26,092 nt of DNA from Triparma columacea (Eukaryota > Sar > Bolidophyceae > Parmales > Triparmaceae), in the NCBI GenBank assembly GCA_030267965.1, contig BRYA01000963.1, positions 1 to 26,092 of the forward strand, given 5' to 3'. The notes beneath the pieces were generated by a model. It was not told the DNA's origin and ran no database searches. It worked only from the letters and a program-made list of their open reading frames with translations. Below are positions 16,185-23,214 of this stretch, in pieces (positions within the stretch are counted from its first letter, which is position 1; each line of letters starts with the position of its first letter). Position numbers and translations under genes: made by a program.

Positions 16185-18179
16185 TCACTTCTTCTTACCC
16201 CTACCCTTCTTCCCCTTCTTGCCCTTCTTGCCATTCTTGCCATTCTTCCCCTGCTCCTGCCCCTGCTCCTGCCCCTGCTCCTGCCCCAGCCCGGGGCCGC
16301 CGACCCCGGAGCCCATGGCCTGTTGCATGTTCAGCATGGCCCTCATATTGTCGGGGTCCATCATCTGCTGTAGGGCCGCGGGGTTGTTCATCATGACCCG
16401 CATCAAGGGTTCCGCATCCATCATCTGCCTCATCATTGGGTTGCCGTTGAGCATGGTCTGCATCATCTGGGGGTTCGCTGCCATTTGCTGCGTGACCTGC
16501 TGCATCATGGGGTTAGCGAGCATGGACACGACGGTGTTCATGTCAGGCATGGTCCCGGTTACACCAAAGCCTGGAAGACCTCCCATGCCGCCCTGCCCCA
16601 GCCCCTGCCACTGCTCCTGCTCCTGCTCCTGCCCCTGCCCCTGCCCCTGCCCCTGCCCCTGCCCCTGCCCCTGCCCCTGCTCCTGCTCCTGCTCCTGACC
16701 CTGCCCCTGCCCCTGCCCCTGCCCCTGCCCCTGCTCCTGCTGCACGACTGCCTTGGCAATTCGGCTGATTCTAAGCGGTAGCGTGGAAACGTCCAGGTAT
16801 TCCTCCTTGGATTGTGCCTCGAAATACATCTGTTTCTCAAGTTTCTCTGCAACCTTCGTCATCTTCTCGGGTGGCATTTTTCGGTTGGGTGGCACCTTTG
16901 CGAATTTGGTCTTCAGCACCTCGGTGATATTCATCGCGATCGTATTTCGAATCTCGGCGTCCCCATTTCCTTCGCAGTGCCAAGTTTTGCTAACTATAGT
17001 CGCACCTGCTCCTTCCGCTACTCCCACATCCGCTCCTCCCCCCGTCGCACCTGCCCCTTCCGCTACTCCCACATCCGCTCCCTCCCCCGTCGCACCTGCT
17101 CCTTCCGCTGCTCCCACATCCGCTCCTCCCGCCGCCGCTCCCTTCCCTGTCTTGGATCTTTTCTTGACCATCGCCTCGCTCTCCCCCCTCTCGTTCAGCG
17201 GTCCCGTGCACTGCACCTTGTGCTCCCCCCAGTGCTTGACCTGGCACACCTTCGAGCAGTAGGCGACAGTGCGGCAGGGACACATATGGAGCTTGCACAT
17301 TAGGAGCTTGTCACGCCCCTTGGCAGTTAGAGCCTCGCAAACAAAGCAGCAGAAGGGACGGCCTTTAAGGTAATGTTTCGTGATGTTGGTGATTGTAGGA
17401 TCGCGATAGGAAGGAGGGGCTAAATCAAATGTGTCTCGTACTACGTCGGAATCGGGCTTTCCGAGATGAAGAAATGTTACGAACATCTTTATTGCGACAT
17501 CTCTACTAAGCCTAGGGTGTTCTCCTTTGCACCCTTGGAAGCAACGGCGAAACACATAATGCACGTCGTTGGTGGTTGGAATAGCACCGCGCGCGAATAA
17601 CAGCCTGCATATGTCGTGTGCTCCATAAACGAGAGTAAAAGCAAGTGGTGAAAGGACATGTCCATCAGGGTGAACCACTGTCTTGTTCACATTTGCTCCA
17701 TGATCGAGAAGTGCTATGGCCTGATCAATGTGTCCCACAGTGGTAGCTATCATCAAAAGGTTGGTAAAGTATCCCACCAACCCTTCGACTTGTAGGTCTA
17801 TATTAGGGTCGAGTCCATGTTCTAAAAGCAATCTCAAGATTGTTGAATTGTCACTATTCTTCATTGATATCTTTGCGGCCGAGTACATGGCTGTATTGTT
17901 GTCGAAGCCGGCATCTAAGGTAAGCTTGACCATCTCAACATTATCGTGACGAGAGGCGATGGAGAGGACTGAACGTACTGAATTCTTATTTAAATAAACT
18001 CCTAACAAAACCTCATGACCATGTTCCTTGGCATACCCCTTGATGCGATCCCAGTCTTTGTTTGCAGCCAAGTTCACGCACATCTTTTGACCGTGTGTCA
18101 AATCGTCCCAACTATTCACTGGCACATTTGTGGTCTCTGATGAATTGTTTGACGATTGTACCTCTGATTGCGATTCCAT
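16185..18179 (-). CDS. Ankyrin-MYND-KIX-(QG)n-STI1 fusion protein (copy 2)
   Basis: I use the ATG at 18179 (664 aa), which aligns with the other copies; an in-frame ATG at 18200 adds seven residues but lies only 8 nt from the TATA-like box. Ankyrin-like repeats cover about 65-205 and a MYND finger about 274-322, with an extra 'CKLHM' inside it. Three 15-residue Ala/Gly repeats follow. Then come residues absent from both paralogs. About 395-478 resemble a KIX domain ('AEIRNTIAMNITEVLKTKFA', 'KMTKVAEKLEKQMYFEAQSK', 'EYLDVSTLPLRISRIAKAVV'). About 477-530 are almost entirely Gln/Gly/Glu. About 535-620 are Met/Asn/Pro/Gln-rich STI1 repeats as in ubiquilins ('MLANPMMQQVTQQMAANPQ', 'NGNPMMRQMMDAEPLMRVMM', 'NNPAALQQMMDPDNMRAML'). 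The normal Lys/Gly tail closes the protein. KIX binds activation-domain helices; STI1 binds hydrophobic segments or chaperones. A transcription or proteostasis adaptor is inference. Confidence 0.85.
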   Translation of the reverse strand: MESQSEVQSSNNSSETTNVPVNSWDDLTHGQKMCVNLAANKDWDRIKGYAKEHGHEVLLGVYLNKNSVRSVLSIASRHDNVEMVKLTLDAGFDNNTAMYSAAKISMKNSDNSTILRLLLEHGLDPNIDLQVEGLVGYFTNLLMIATTVGHIDQAIALLDHGANVNKTVVHPDGHVLSPLAFTLVYGAHDICRLLFARGAIPTTNDVHYVFRRCFQGCKGEHPRLSRDVAIKMFVTFLHLGKPDSDVVRDTFDLAPPSYRDPTITNITKHYLKGRPFCCFVCEALTAKGRDKLLMCKLHMCPCRTVAYCSKVCQVKHWGEHKVQCTGPLNERGESEAMVKKRSKTGKGAAAGGADVGAAEGAGATGEGADVGVAEGAGATGGGADVGVAEGAGATIVSKTWHCEGNGDAEIRNTIAMNITEVLKTKFAKVPPNRKMPPEKMTKVAEKLEKQMYFEAQSKEEYLDVSTLPLRISRIAKAVVQQEQGQGQGQGQGQGQEQEQEQGQGQGQGQGQGQGQGQEQEQEQWQGLGQGGMGGLPGFGVTGTMPDMNTVVSMLANPMMQQVTQQMAANPQMMQTMLNGNPMMRQMMDAEPLMRVMMNNPAALQQMMDPDNMRAMLNMQQAMGSGVGGPGLGQEQGQEQGQEQGKNGKNGKKGKKGKKGRGKKK
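16252..16998 (-). other. In-frame KIX-QG-STI1 insertion relative to paralogs
   Basis: Copy 1 reads GTGCGAC directly followed by GGGGAAGA; in copy 2 the same two flanks (17003-16999 and 16251-16245) enclose about 747 bp, or 249 codons. The segment encodes the KIX-like domain, Gln/Gly repeat and STI1 repeats. I see no terminal inverted repeats, target-site duplication or splice junctions at the edges, so the mechanism is unknown. Loss from the other copies is also possible. Confidence 0.7.
16600..16742 (-). repeat. Hexanucleotide (CAGGGG/CAGGAG)n coding repeat
   Basis: On the minus strand, CAGGGG and CAGGAG units repeat more than 20 times, encoding Gln-Gly and Gln-Glu dipeptides. A shorter stretch of the same unit sits at about 16251-16285 near the C-terminus. 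These two patches bracket the STI1 region. Confidence 0.92.
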
Positions 18180-18200
18180 TTTTGAGTGACCCTGCCCCAT

Positions 18201-18456
18201 ATTTGAGTTTATAGCGGCAAATTACGATGTGAAGTGATCAACAAAGCCTTGATGAAGTACTCCACGTAGGCAGAAGTGTCGTGTAGGTGCTAATATTGGA
18301 GTCCAACCAAAACTGCCACCTCCCTCTGAGAAAGTTTCTTCTTGGAAGCAGGGAGGCAGGACAAATTTAGTCGGAGAATTACTGTATGAAATTGTTCATT
18401 CCCACGCTAATCGCAATTAAAAATAAGCATTTTGATGTACATCGAATTATGAAAAT
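18201..18456 (-). promoter_or_regulatory. Conserved upstream block of ankyrin-MYND copy 2
   Basis: It carries the same elements as copy 1: TATAAA on the minus strand at 18213-18208, 28 bp before the chosen ATG; TTTGCCGCTATA; the TGGAGT...ACTCC pair; and AAAATAAGCATTTTGATGTACATCGAATT near the far edge. The distal middle part (about 18310-18400) has diverged. Confidence 0.5.
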
Positions 18457-18491
18457 TTGCTTATAGCCGCCACATTACTGTATTGTTTCGT

Positions 18492-19823
18492 TCACTTCTT
18501 CTCACCCTTCTTGCCATTCTTGTCACTCTTCCCCGTCGCACCTGCTCCTTCCGCTACTCCCACATCCGCTCTGTCGACAGCTCCTCCCCCCGTCGCAACT
18601 GCTCCTTCCGCTGCTCCCACATCCGCTCCTCCCGCCGCCGCTTCCTTCCCTGTCTTGGATCTTTTCTTGACCATTGCCTCACTCTCCCCCCTTTCGTTCA
18701 GCGGTCCCGTGCATAGCACCTTGTGCTCCTTCCAGTGCTTGAGCTGGCACTCCCTCGAGCAGTAGGCGACGTTGCGACAGGGACACATTAGGAGCTTGTC
18801 GCGTGACTTGGCAGTTAGAGCCTCGCAAACAAAGCAGCAGAAGGGACGGCCTTGAAGGTAATGTTTCGTGATGTTGGTGATTGTAGGATCGTGATAGGAA
18901 GGAGGGCATGAATTGAATTTGTCTTGAACTATGTCGGAATCGGGCTTTCCGAGATGAAGAAATGTTGCGTACATCTTTATTGCGAGATCTCTACCAAGGT
19001 GAGAGTGTTCTCCTTTGCACGCACGGAGGCAATGATTAAACACCCAAGACACGTCTTCGGTGATTGGAATGGCACCGCGCGTGAGAAACAGCCTGCATAA
19101 GTCGTGTGCTCCAAAACCGACAGTAAAAGCAAGTGGTGAAACAACTCCATCAGGTTCAACCATTATCTTGTTCACATTTGCTCCATGATCGAGAAGTGCT
19201 ATGGCCTGATCAATGTGTCCCACATGAACAGCAAGCATCAACAGGTTTTTGGAAAAGCCTTCCAACGTCCCTTCGACTCGTGGGTCCATATTAGGGTCGA
19301 GTCCATGTTCTAAGAGCAATCTCAAGATTGTTGAATTGGTGTCACTTTTCCTCATTGACATATCTGCGGCCATGTACATGGCTGCCTTGTTGTCGAAACC
19401 GGCCTCTAAGGTAAGCTTGACCATCTCAACGTTTTGGTAATGAGAGGCGGCGGTGAGGACTGAAGCTACACCTTTTCTCTGCGCAACAACGCCTAACAAA
19501 ACCTCAGGACCATGTTCAATGGCATACCCCTTGATACGATCCCAGTCTTGCTCATGAGCCCAATCTAAGCACAACTGCTGACCTTCTGTCAAATCGTCAT
19601 AACTATGTACTGTCACATTTGTGGTCTCTGATGAATTGTGTGACGATTGTACCTCTGATTGTTGTTTCTTGAGTAGTTCCACGAGTTCCCTCTTCTCCGT
19701 TAGTCCCACCGCCTCCTTTGCTAGTCCCCCTTTCCTGATCGCAGCCTTCAGTTCCTTCACGCTCATCTCTTCAACCTCCTTCTCCTTAACAACGCAGCTG
19801 TCTTCGACCGGGAGTTGTTCCAT
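18492..19823 (-). CDS. SAP-like + ankyrin + MYND protein (copy 3)
   Basis: The frame encodes 443 aa, ATG at 19823. Residues about 17-52 ('MSVKELKAAIRKGGLAKEAV', then 'GLTEKRELVELLKK') match the SAP helix-turn-helix pattern, which usually binds nucleic acid; this part is missing in the two paralogs. From residue 54 on it aligns with them ('SEVQSSHNSSETTNVTV'). Ankyrin-like repeats cover about 115-255 and a MYND finger about 328-372 with 'CFVC', 'CPC', 'YCSREC' and a final 'HKVLC'. The Ala/Gly repeat has two units split by 'AVDR', and the Lys-rich tail is shorter ('KNGKKGEKK'). No intron is needed. A nuclear adaptor is suggested by SAP + MYND, but this is inference. Confidence 0.85.
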   Translation of the reverse strand: MEQLPVEDSCVVKEKEVEEMSVKELKAAIRKGGLAKEAVGLTEKRELVELLKKQQSEVQSSHNSSETTNVTVHSYDDLTEGQQLCLDWAHEQDWDRIKGYAIEHGPEVLLGVVAQRKGVASVLTAASHYQNVEMVKLTLEAGFDNKAAMYMAADMSMRKSDTNSTILRLLLEHGLDPNMDPRVEGTLEGFSKNLLMLAVHVGHIDQAIALLDHGANVNKIMVEPDGVVSPLAFTVGFGAHDLCRLFLTRGAIPITEDVSWVFNHCLRACKGEHSHLGRDLAIKMYATFLHLGKPDSDIVQDKFNSCPPSYHDPTITNITKHYLQGRPFCCFVCEALTAKSRDKLLMCPCRNVAYCSRECQLKHWKEHKVLCTGPLNERGESEAMVKKRSKTGKEAAAGGADVGAAEGAVATGGGAVDRADVGVAEGAGATGKSDKNGKKGEKK

Positions 19824-20141
19824 TTTTGAGCGAACCTACCCCGAATGTAAGTATATAGCGGCAAATTACGATGTGAAAGTGATCGAGAAAGCCTTGAAAC
19901 TACTCCACTTAGTCAGAAGTGTCGTGTAGGTGCTAATATTGGAGTCCACCTCTCAGAAAGTTGATTCTTGGAAGCAGAAGTCGAAAGCAGGGGGACAATT
20001 TTTAATTGGAGAAATATGAAATTGTTCATTCTCACGCTAATCGCTGAAAAATAAGCAATTTGATGTACGTTGAATTCAGAAAAAATGCTTTAGCCGCCGC
20101 AGTGTCTCTTTTACAAAGGTGTTAAGACCCCTCCCATCTAT
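19824..20141 (-). promoter_or_regulatory. Conserved upstream block of ankyrin-MYND copy 3
   Basis: On the minus strand TATATA (19857-19852) lies 28 bp before the ATG, at the same distance as in the other copies. TTTGCCGCTATA, GACTCCAATATTAGCACCTACACGAC and the far-end AAATAAGCAATTTGATGTACGTTGAATT are also present. The block ends near 20100, about 40 bp before the 3' end of the next minus-strand gene. Confidence 0.5.
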
Positions 20142-21359
20142 TCATTCCTTCCCCTCCCAAGTTTCAGCCATCCACTCTCTAACCTCATCCATAGTTTCCT
20201 TCGCCTCCGGTAGCATCGGTACCAGGCACCATACGTGGCACATATATTCCCTCTGTAAAATCTTCGCCTCCACCCCCTCCTTCCTCATCTTTTCGTGCAA
20301 CGCCGTATCCTCGTCGCAGGTTACCTCGTGCTTGCTGCAGACCGTGAGCGTCCGGGGTAGCCCGGACATGCTCTTCCCGAGGGGCGAGACTTTGAGCCGC
20401 TGGGACTCACCCCCCACCATGGCTAGTATAACCTCCTTCCTGTTAACGTACTCGTAAACAGACTGAGTGACCACGAGGTCGTGGACATTGTTGTTAATCA
20501 TGGACGGGTAAAGCGAGTGCCAGTCGTAGTGCACCCACGGGCATATAAGCACCTGCGCCCCCGGCATGTTCTCCTTCGGGAAGCCCTTGTCCGCGGCTAG
20601 CACCTGACAGAGCCGGACGGCGAGACCGCCGCCGGAACTTATGCCTAGGACCTGGACGTCGACACCGGAACGGACACGACCGGATGATATTAACCACTTG
20701 TAGCCGGCGACGACGTCCTGGAGGGCGTCGTTTATTGAGCTCTCCGGGCATAGGCGGTAGTTCACGATGAAGACGTCTGAGGAGAGGGGGGCTGCGACAG
20801 ACTCTGCGAGGCCGACGTTGCCGGGACAGTCTCCGGAGAGGAAGGCGCCGCCGTATATCCAGAACACCACCTTCTTGCTCTTGCACTCCTTCGGAGCGGA
20901 GTGGACGTAAATTCCAGAAACCCCAGTGTCGGGGTCTGATATATCTTCCTTCTCGTAGGATGAGGTCGGGGGGAAGTTGCAGCATATCTGCGAGAGGCCG
21001 AACCTCATCCTCTTTAGCGTCATCGGGAACAGTCTCGCCCCCCACATGACCGTAGTCAGGGCGGCGTACTCGTCGGAAACGCTGGGGTGGAGGGCAGTCC
21101 TCTTACCAATTAGGACGCGGTGGAGAGGGAGGTAAAGGGACCATGCGGAACGGGATAGGAAGGCTCTGATGGAGAGGGGGATGACGGCCCAGGAAGTGAA
21201 GATGAGGGGCTCAAGGGTGTATGTAAAGATTGTGGAAGGAAGGATAAAGGATTTTCGAAGGAGCTTAAATGCTGTAGACGATGAGAGTTTAGTACCTCCT
21301 AGTCCTAGATTGAGGTTGAGTGATGGGTCGATTGACGGTTCATCTAGTTTGTTGGTCAT
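20142..21359 (-). CDS. Alpha/beta hydrolase, hormone-sensitive-lipase type
   Basis: I start at ATG 21359 (405 aa); the frame extends upstream only from a TTG. A hydrophobic stretch at about 40-65 ('FTSWAVIPLSIRAFL') may anchor it to a membrane. The core begins near 125 with 'KKVVFWIYGGAFLSGD', where YGGAF replaces the usual HGGG oxyanion motif. Then 'VFIVNYRLCPES', and the nucleophile elbow 'GISSGGG' (G-x-S-x-G). The catalytic Asp is probably in 'EVTCDEDTALHEKM' and the His in 'MCHVWCL'. So the triad is complete. Family members hydrolyse short acyl esters; the substrate here is unknown. Length is usual for a membrane-anchored member. GC content is higher than in the neighbouring ankyrin genes. 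Confidence 0.88.
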   Translation of the reverse strand: MTNKLDEPSIDPSLNLNLGLGGTKLSSSTAFKLLRKSFILPSTIFTYTLEPLIFTSWAVIPLSIRAFLSRSAWSLYLPLHRVLIGKRTALHPSVSDEYAALTTVMWGARLFPMTLKRMRFGLSQICCNFPPTSSYEKEDISDPDTGVSGIYVHSAPKECKSKKVVFWIYGGAFLSGDCPGNVGLAESVAAPLSSDVFIVNYRLCPESSINDALQDVVAGYKWLISSGRVRSGVDVQVLGISSGGGLAVRLCQVLAADKGFPKENMPGAQVLICPWVHYDWHSLYPSMINNNVHDLVVTQSVYEYVNRKEVILAMVGGESQRLKVSPLGKSMSGLPRTLTVCSKHEVTCDEDTALHEKMRKEGVEAKILQREYMCHVWCLVPMLPEAKETMDEVREWMAETWEGKE

Positions 21360-21766
21360 TTTGAGGAATTGCTGAGGAATTTGTGCAGGAGTGACGAGGG
21401 GAGACGAGGAGGGTCCCAATATTTGTTGAATTTGACCGTATGAGAGGATAAAAGGATCAGATGTGATATTATGTTAGTATTAAGTTGATTTGTTACCAAA
21501 TTAACTATAATATAAACGTAAAATAAAATTTTATTGAGGGTTTAAGTGTTGCTGGAAATTGGACTGTCGATGACAAGATGACATCCGAACAGAATCCGAG
21601 GATCCGAGAAAAGTAGGTTATAACAAAAAGAAAAGAGGAAAAAACAACCTCCGTACCTCAGAATTCATTGAGGGCTTAAACTGTTAACGAAAAGACAGTA
21701 TAATAAATCCAGGGTTAAGGTTAGGTTACCAAAAGGACAATATAAAAGATCCTTCTCCACCCCACT
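21360..21766. promoter_or_regulatory. Divergent promoter region, hydrolase (-) / LRR gene (+)
   Basis: This is a 407-bp AT-rich gap. TATAAAAG at 21741-21748 is a TATA-box candidate 18 bp before the LRR ATG. ATTGAGGG(T/C)TTAA occurs twice (about 21533 and 21667), a short direct repeat of unknown meaning. A GGGTTAAGGTTAGGTTA at about 21712-21728 recalls telomeric sequence but is too short to interpret. Confidence 0.45.
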
Positions 21767-23164
21767 ATGAGTGAATTTGACTTAGTGGTTGGTGATGACT
21801 CTAGTGATGACTCTAGTGATGACTCTAGTGATGACTCTAGTGATGACTATAGTCATAGTGATGGAGACTATGATGAGCCAGATGATGGGGACTCTCCCCT
21901 TCCCAAAACAGCAATATATTCCGGAACAGAGAGCTTTGAAGACGATACTGAACTCACAGAAGTGACTTTTGCACAAGGAGTGACATTGATTGAAGGATAT
22001 ACATTCCAAAACTGCTCCTCCCTCACGGCCATCACAATCCCGGACTCAGTGACAGAGATTGGCATGAGCTCCTTCAGAGGTTGCTCCTCCCTCACGGCCA
22101 TCACAATCCCGGACTCAGTAACGACGATTAGCCATTTCGCCTTCGAAAAATGCTCCTCCCTCGCAGCTATCACAATCCCGGACAGAGTGACGATGATTGG
22201 CTATCGCGCCTTCTACGGATGCTCCTCCCTCACGGCCATTACGATCCCAGTTGGAGTGCCGACGATTAGCAGAAACGCCTTCTCCGAATGCTCCTCCCTC
22301 ACGGCCATCACCATCCCAGAGGGAGTGACGAAAATTCTCGATGAGGCCTTCACTGGATGCTCCTCCCTCACGGACATCACCATCCCGGACTCAGTGACAT
22401 CGATTAGCGTTTGCGCCTTCGAAAAATGCTCCTCCCTCACGGCCATCACCATCCCGGAGGGAGTGACGGAGATTGAAGCTCACACCTTCAGTGGATGCTC
22501 CTCCCTCACGGCCATCACCATCCTGAACGGAGTGACGACAATTGGCAGAAGCGCCTTCTCTGGATGCTTCTCCCTCACGGCCATCACCATCCCAGATGGA
22601 GTGACGAAGATTGGCAATTACACCTTCAGATATTGCTCCTCCCTCACGGCCATCACCATCCCGGACTCAGTGACGACGATTGGCAACTGGGCCTTCAACG
22701 GATGCTCCTCCCTCACGGCCATCACAATCCCGGACGGAGTGACGACGATATGCGAGGGTGCCTTCTATAATTGCTCCTCCCTCGCAGCCATCACCATCCC
22801 GGACTCAGTGACGACGATCGGCCATGAAACCTTCAGGGGTTGCTCCGCCCTGACGAAACTCATTCTATCTCCCGCTGTCTCCATCGGTGAGGACTGCTTC
22901 GCGAACTGCACTGCCCTAATCGCTGCCGCCGCTGAAAAAAATATGCCGACTGTCTCGGACCTCCTCCATTACAGGTGGCACCGCAATGTCGCTGTGATCG
23001 AACGCGTCAACGCTCTTCTGTGCCTCAAGGGAACCTGGGATCACGTGGAGAATCAACCCAGTGAGCAGAAGCGGATGGACGGAGTTGAAGCACCGCTAAA
23101 GAGGACTGAGGCACGTGACAAGATCCCGAAAGTTTTGTGGAGAGTAATTCTGGAGTTTCTGTAA
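21767..23164 (+). CDS. BspA-type leucine-rich repeat protein
   Basis: The frame encodes 465 aa from ATG 21767. Residues 10-29 are an Asp/Ser run from a 12-bp DNA repeat. Residues about 55-80 are a diverged first repeat. Residues 83-358 are twelve consecutive 23-residue repeats of the form C-S-S-L-T-A-I-T-I-P-x-x-V-T-x-I-x-x-x-A-F-x-x (LRR_5/BspA type), then two decayed repeats. The last about 85 residues lack repeats and end in 'IPKVLWRVILEFL', a hydrophobic helix. There is no signal peptide or membrane segment, so it is probably cytoplasmic and binds protein. Repeats are more alike in DNA than function alone would require, suggesting recent homogenisation. No intron is needed. Confidence 0.9.
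   Translation: MSEFDLVVGDDSSDDSSDDSSDDSSDDYSHSDGDYDEPDDGDSPLPKTAIYSGTESFEDDTELTEVTFAQGVTLIEGYTFQNCSSLTAITIPDSVTEIGMSSFRGCSSLTAITIPDSVTTISHFAFEKCSSLAAITIPDRVTMIGYRAFYGCSSLTAITIPVGVPTISRNAFSECSSLTAITIPEGVTKILDEAFTGCSSLTDITIPDSVTSISVCAFEKCSSLTAITIPEGVTEIEAHTFSGCSSLTAITILNGVTTIGRSAFSGCFSLTAITIPDGVTKIGNYTFRYCSSLTAITIPDSVTTIGNWAFNGCSSLTAITIPDGVTTICEGAFYNCSSLAAITIPDSVTTIGHETFRGCSALTKLILSPAVSIGEDCFANCTALIAAAAEKNMPTVSDLLHYRWHRNVAVIERVNALLCLKGTWDHVENQPSEQKRMDGVEAPLKRTEARDKIPKVLWRVILEFL
21794..21853 (+). repeat. 12-bp coding repeat (GATGACTCTAGT)
   Basis: Four exact units and a fifth with one change encode Asp-Asp-Ser-Ser repeats at the N-terminus of the LRR protein. Its length is a multiple of three, so unit gain or loss keeps frame. 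Confidence 0.92.
22013..22840 (+). repeat. Twelve-unit 69-bp LRR-encoding tandem array
   Basis: Each unit starts with TGCTCCTCCCTC or a close variant and is exactly 69 bp. Most start with TGCTCCTCCCTCACGGCCAT; variation is concentrated in the last third of the unit, the part facing ligands in LRR structures. The array ends where TGCTCCGCCCTG begins a diverged unit at 22841. Confidence 0.92.
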
Positions 23165-23214
23165 CTGTCTTTGTTTTGAAATCATCGTTCAATTTTTTTA
23201 TTCTGAGAGCACAG

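Larger units (their letters stand above)
14653..20100 (-). repeat. Three-copy tandem segmental duplication
   Basis: The boundary sequence TTGCTTATAGCCGCCACATTA recurs at 14653, 16150 and 18457, with a diverged copy (ATGCTTTAGCCGCCGC) at about 20085. Each interval (about 1.5, 2.3 and 1.6 kb) carries one minus-strand ankyrin-MYND gene. Each also has conserved upstream blocks, including TATAGCGGNAAATTACGATGTGAA, GTCGTGTAGGTGCTAATATTGGAGTC and AATAAGCANTTTGATGTACNTNGAATT. The unit therefore includes promoter, gene and 3' flank, as expected from unequal crossing-over. Confidence 0.9.

Noticed and set aside
16485..16852. Leu/Pro and Arg/Gly repeat frames opposite or out of phase with the QG repeat
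   Set aside because: A hexanucleotide repeat is open in all frames; only the frame joined to ankyrin-MYND and STI1 is supported.
21712..21728. GGGTTAAGGTTAGGTTA as an interstitial telomere
   Set aside because: It is too short and imperfect, and lies in an ordinary divergent promoter region.
22495..22770. His/Gly-rich 91-residue frame within the LRR array
   Set aside because: A 69-bp unit is a multiple of three, so other frames stay open by periodicity.
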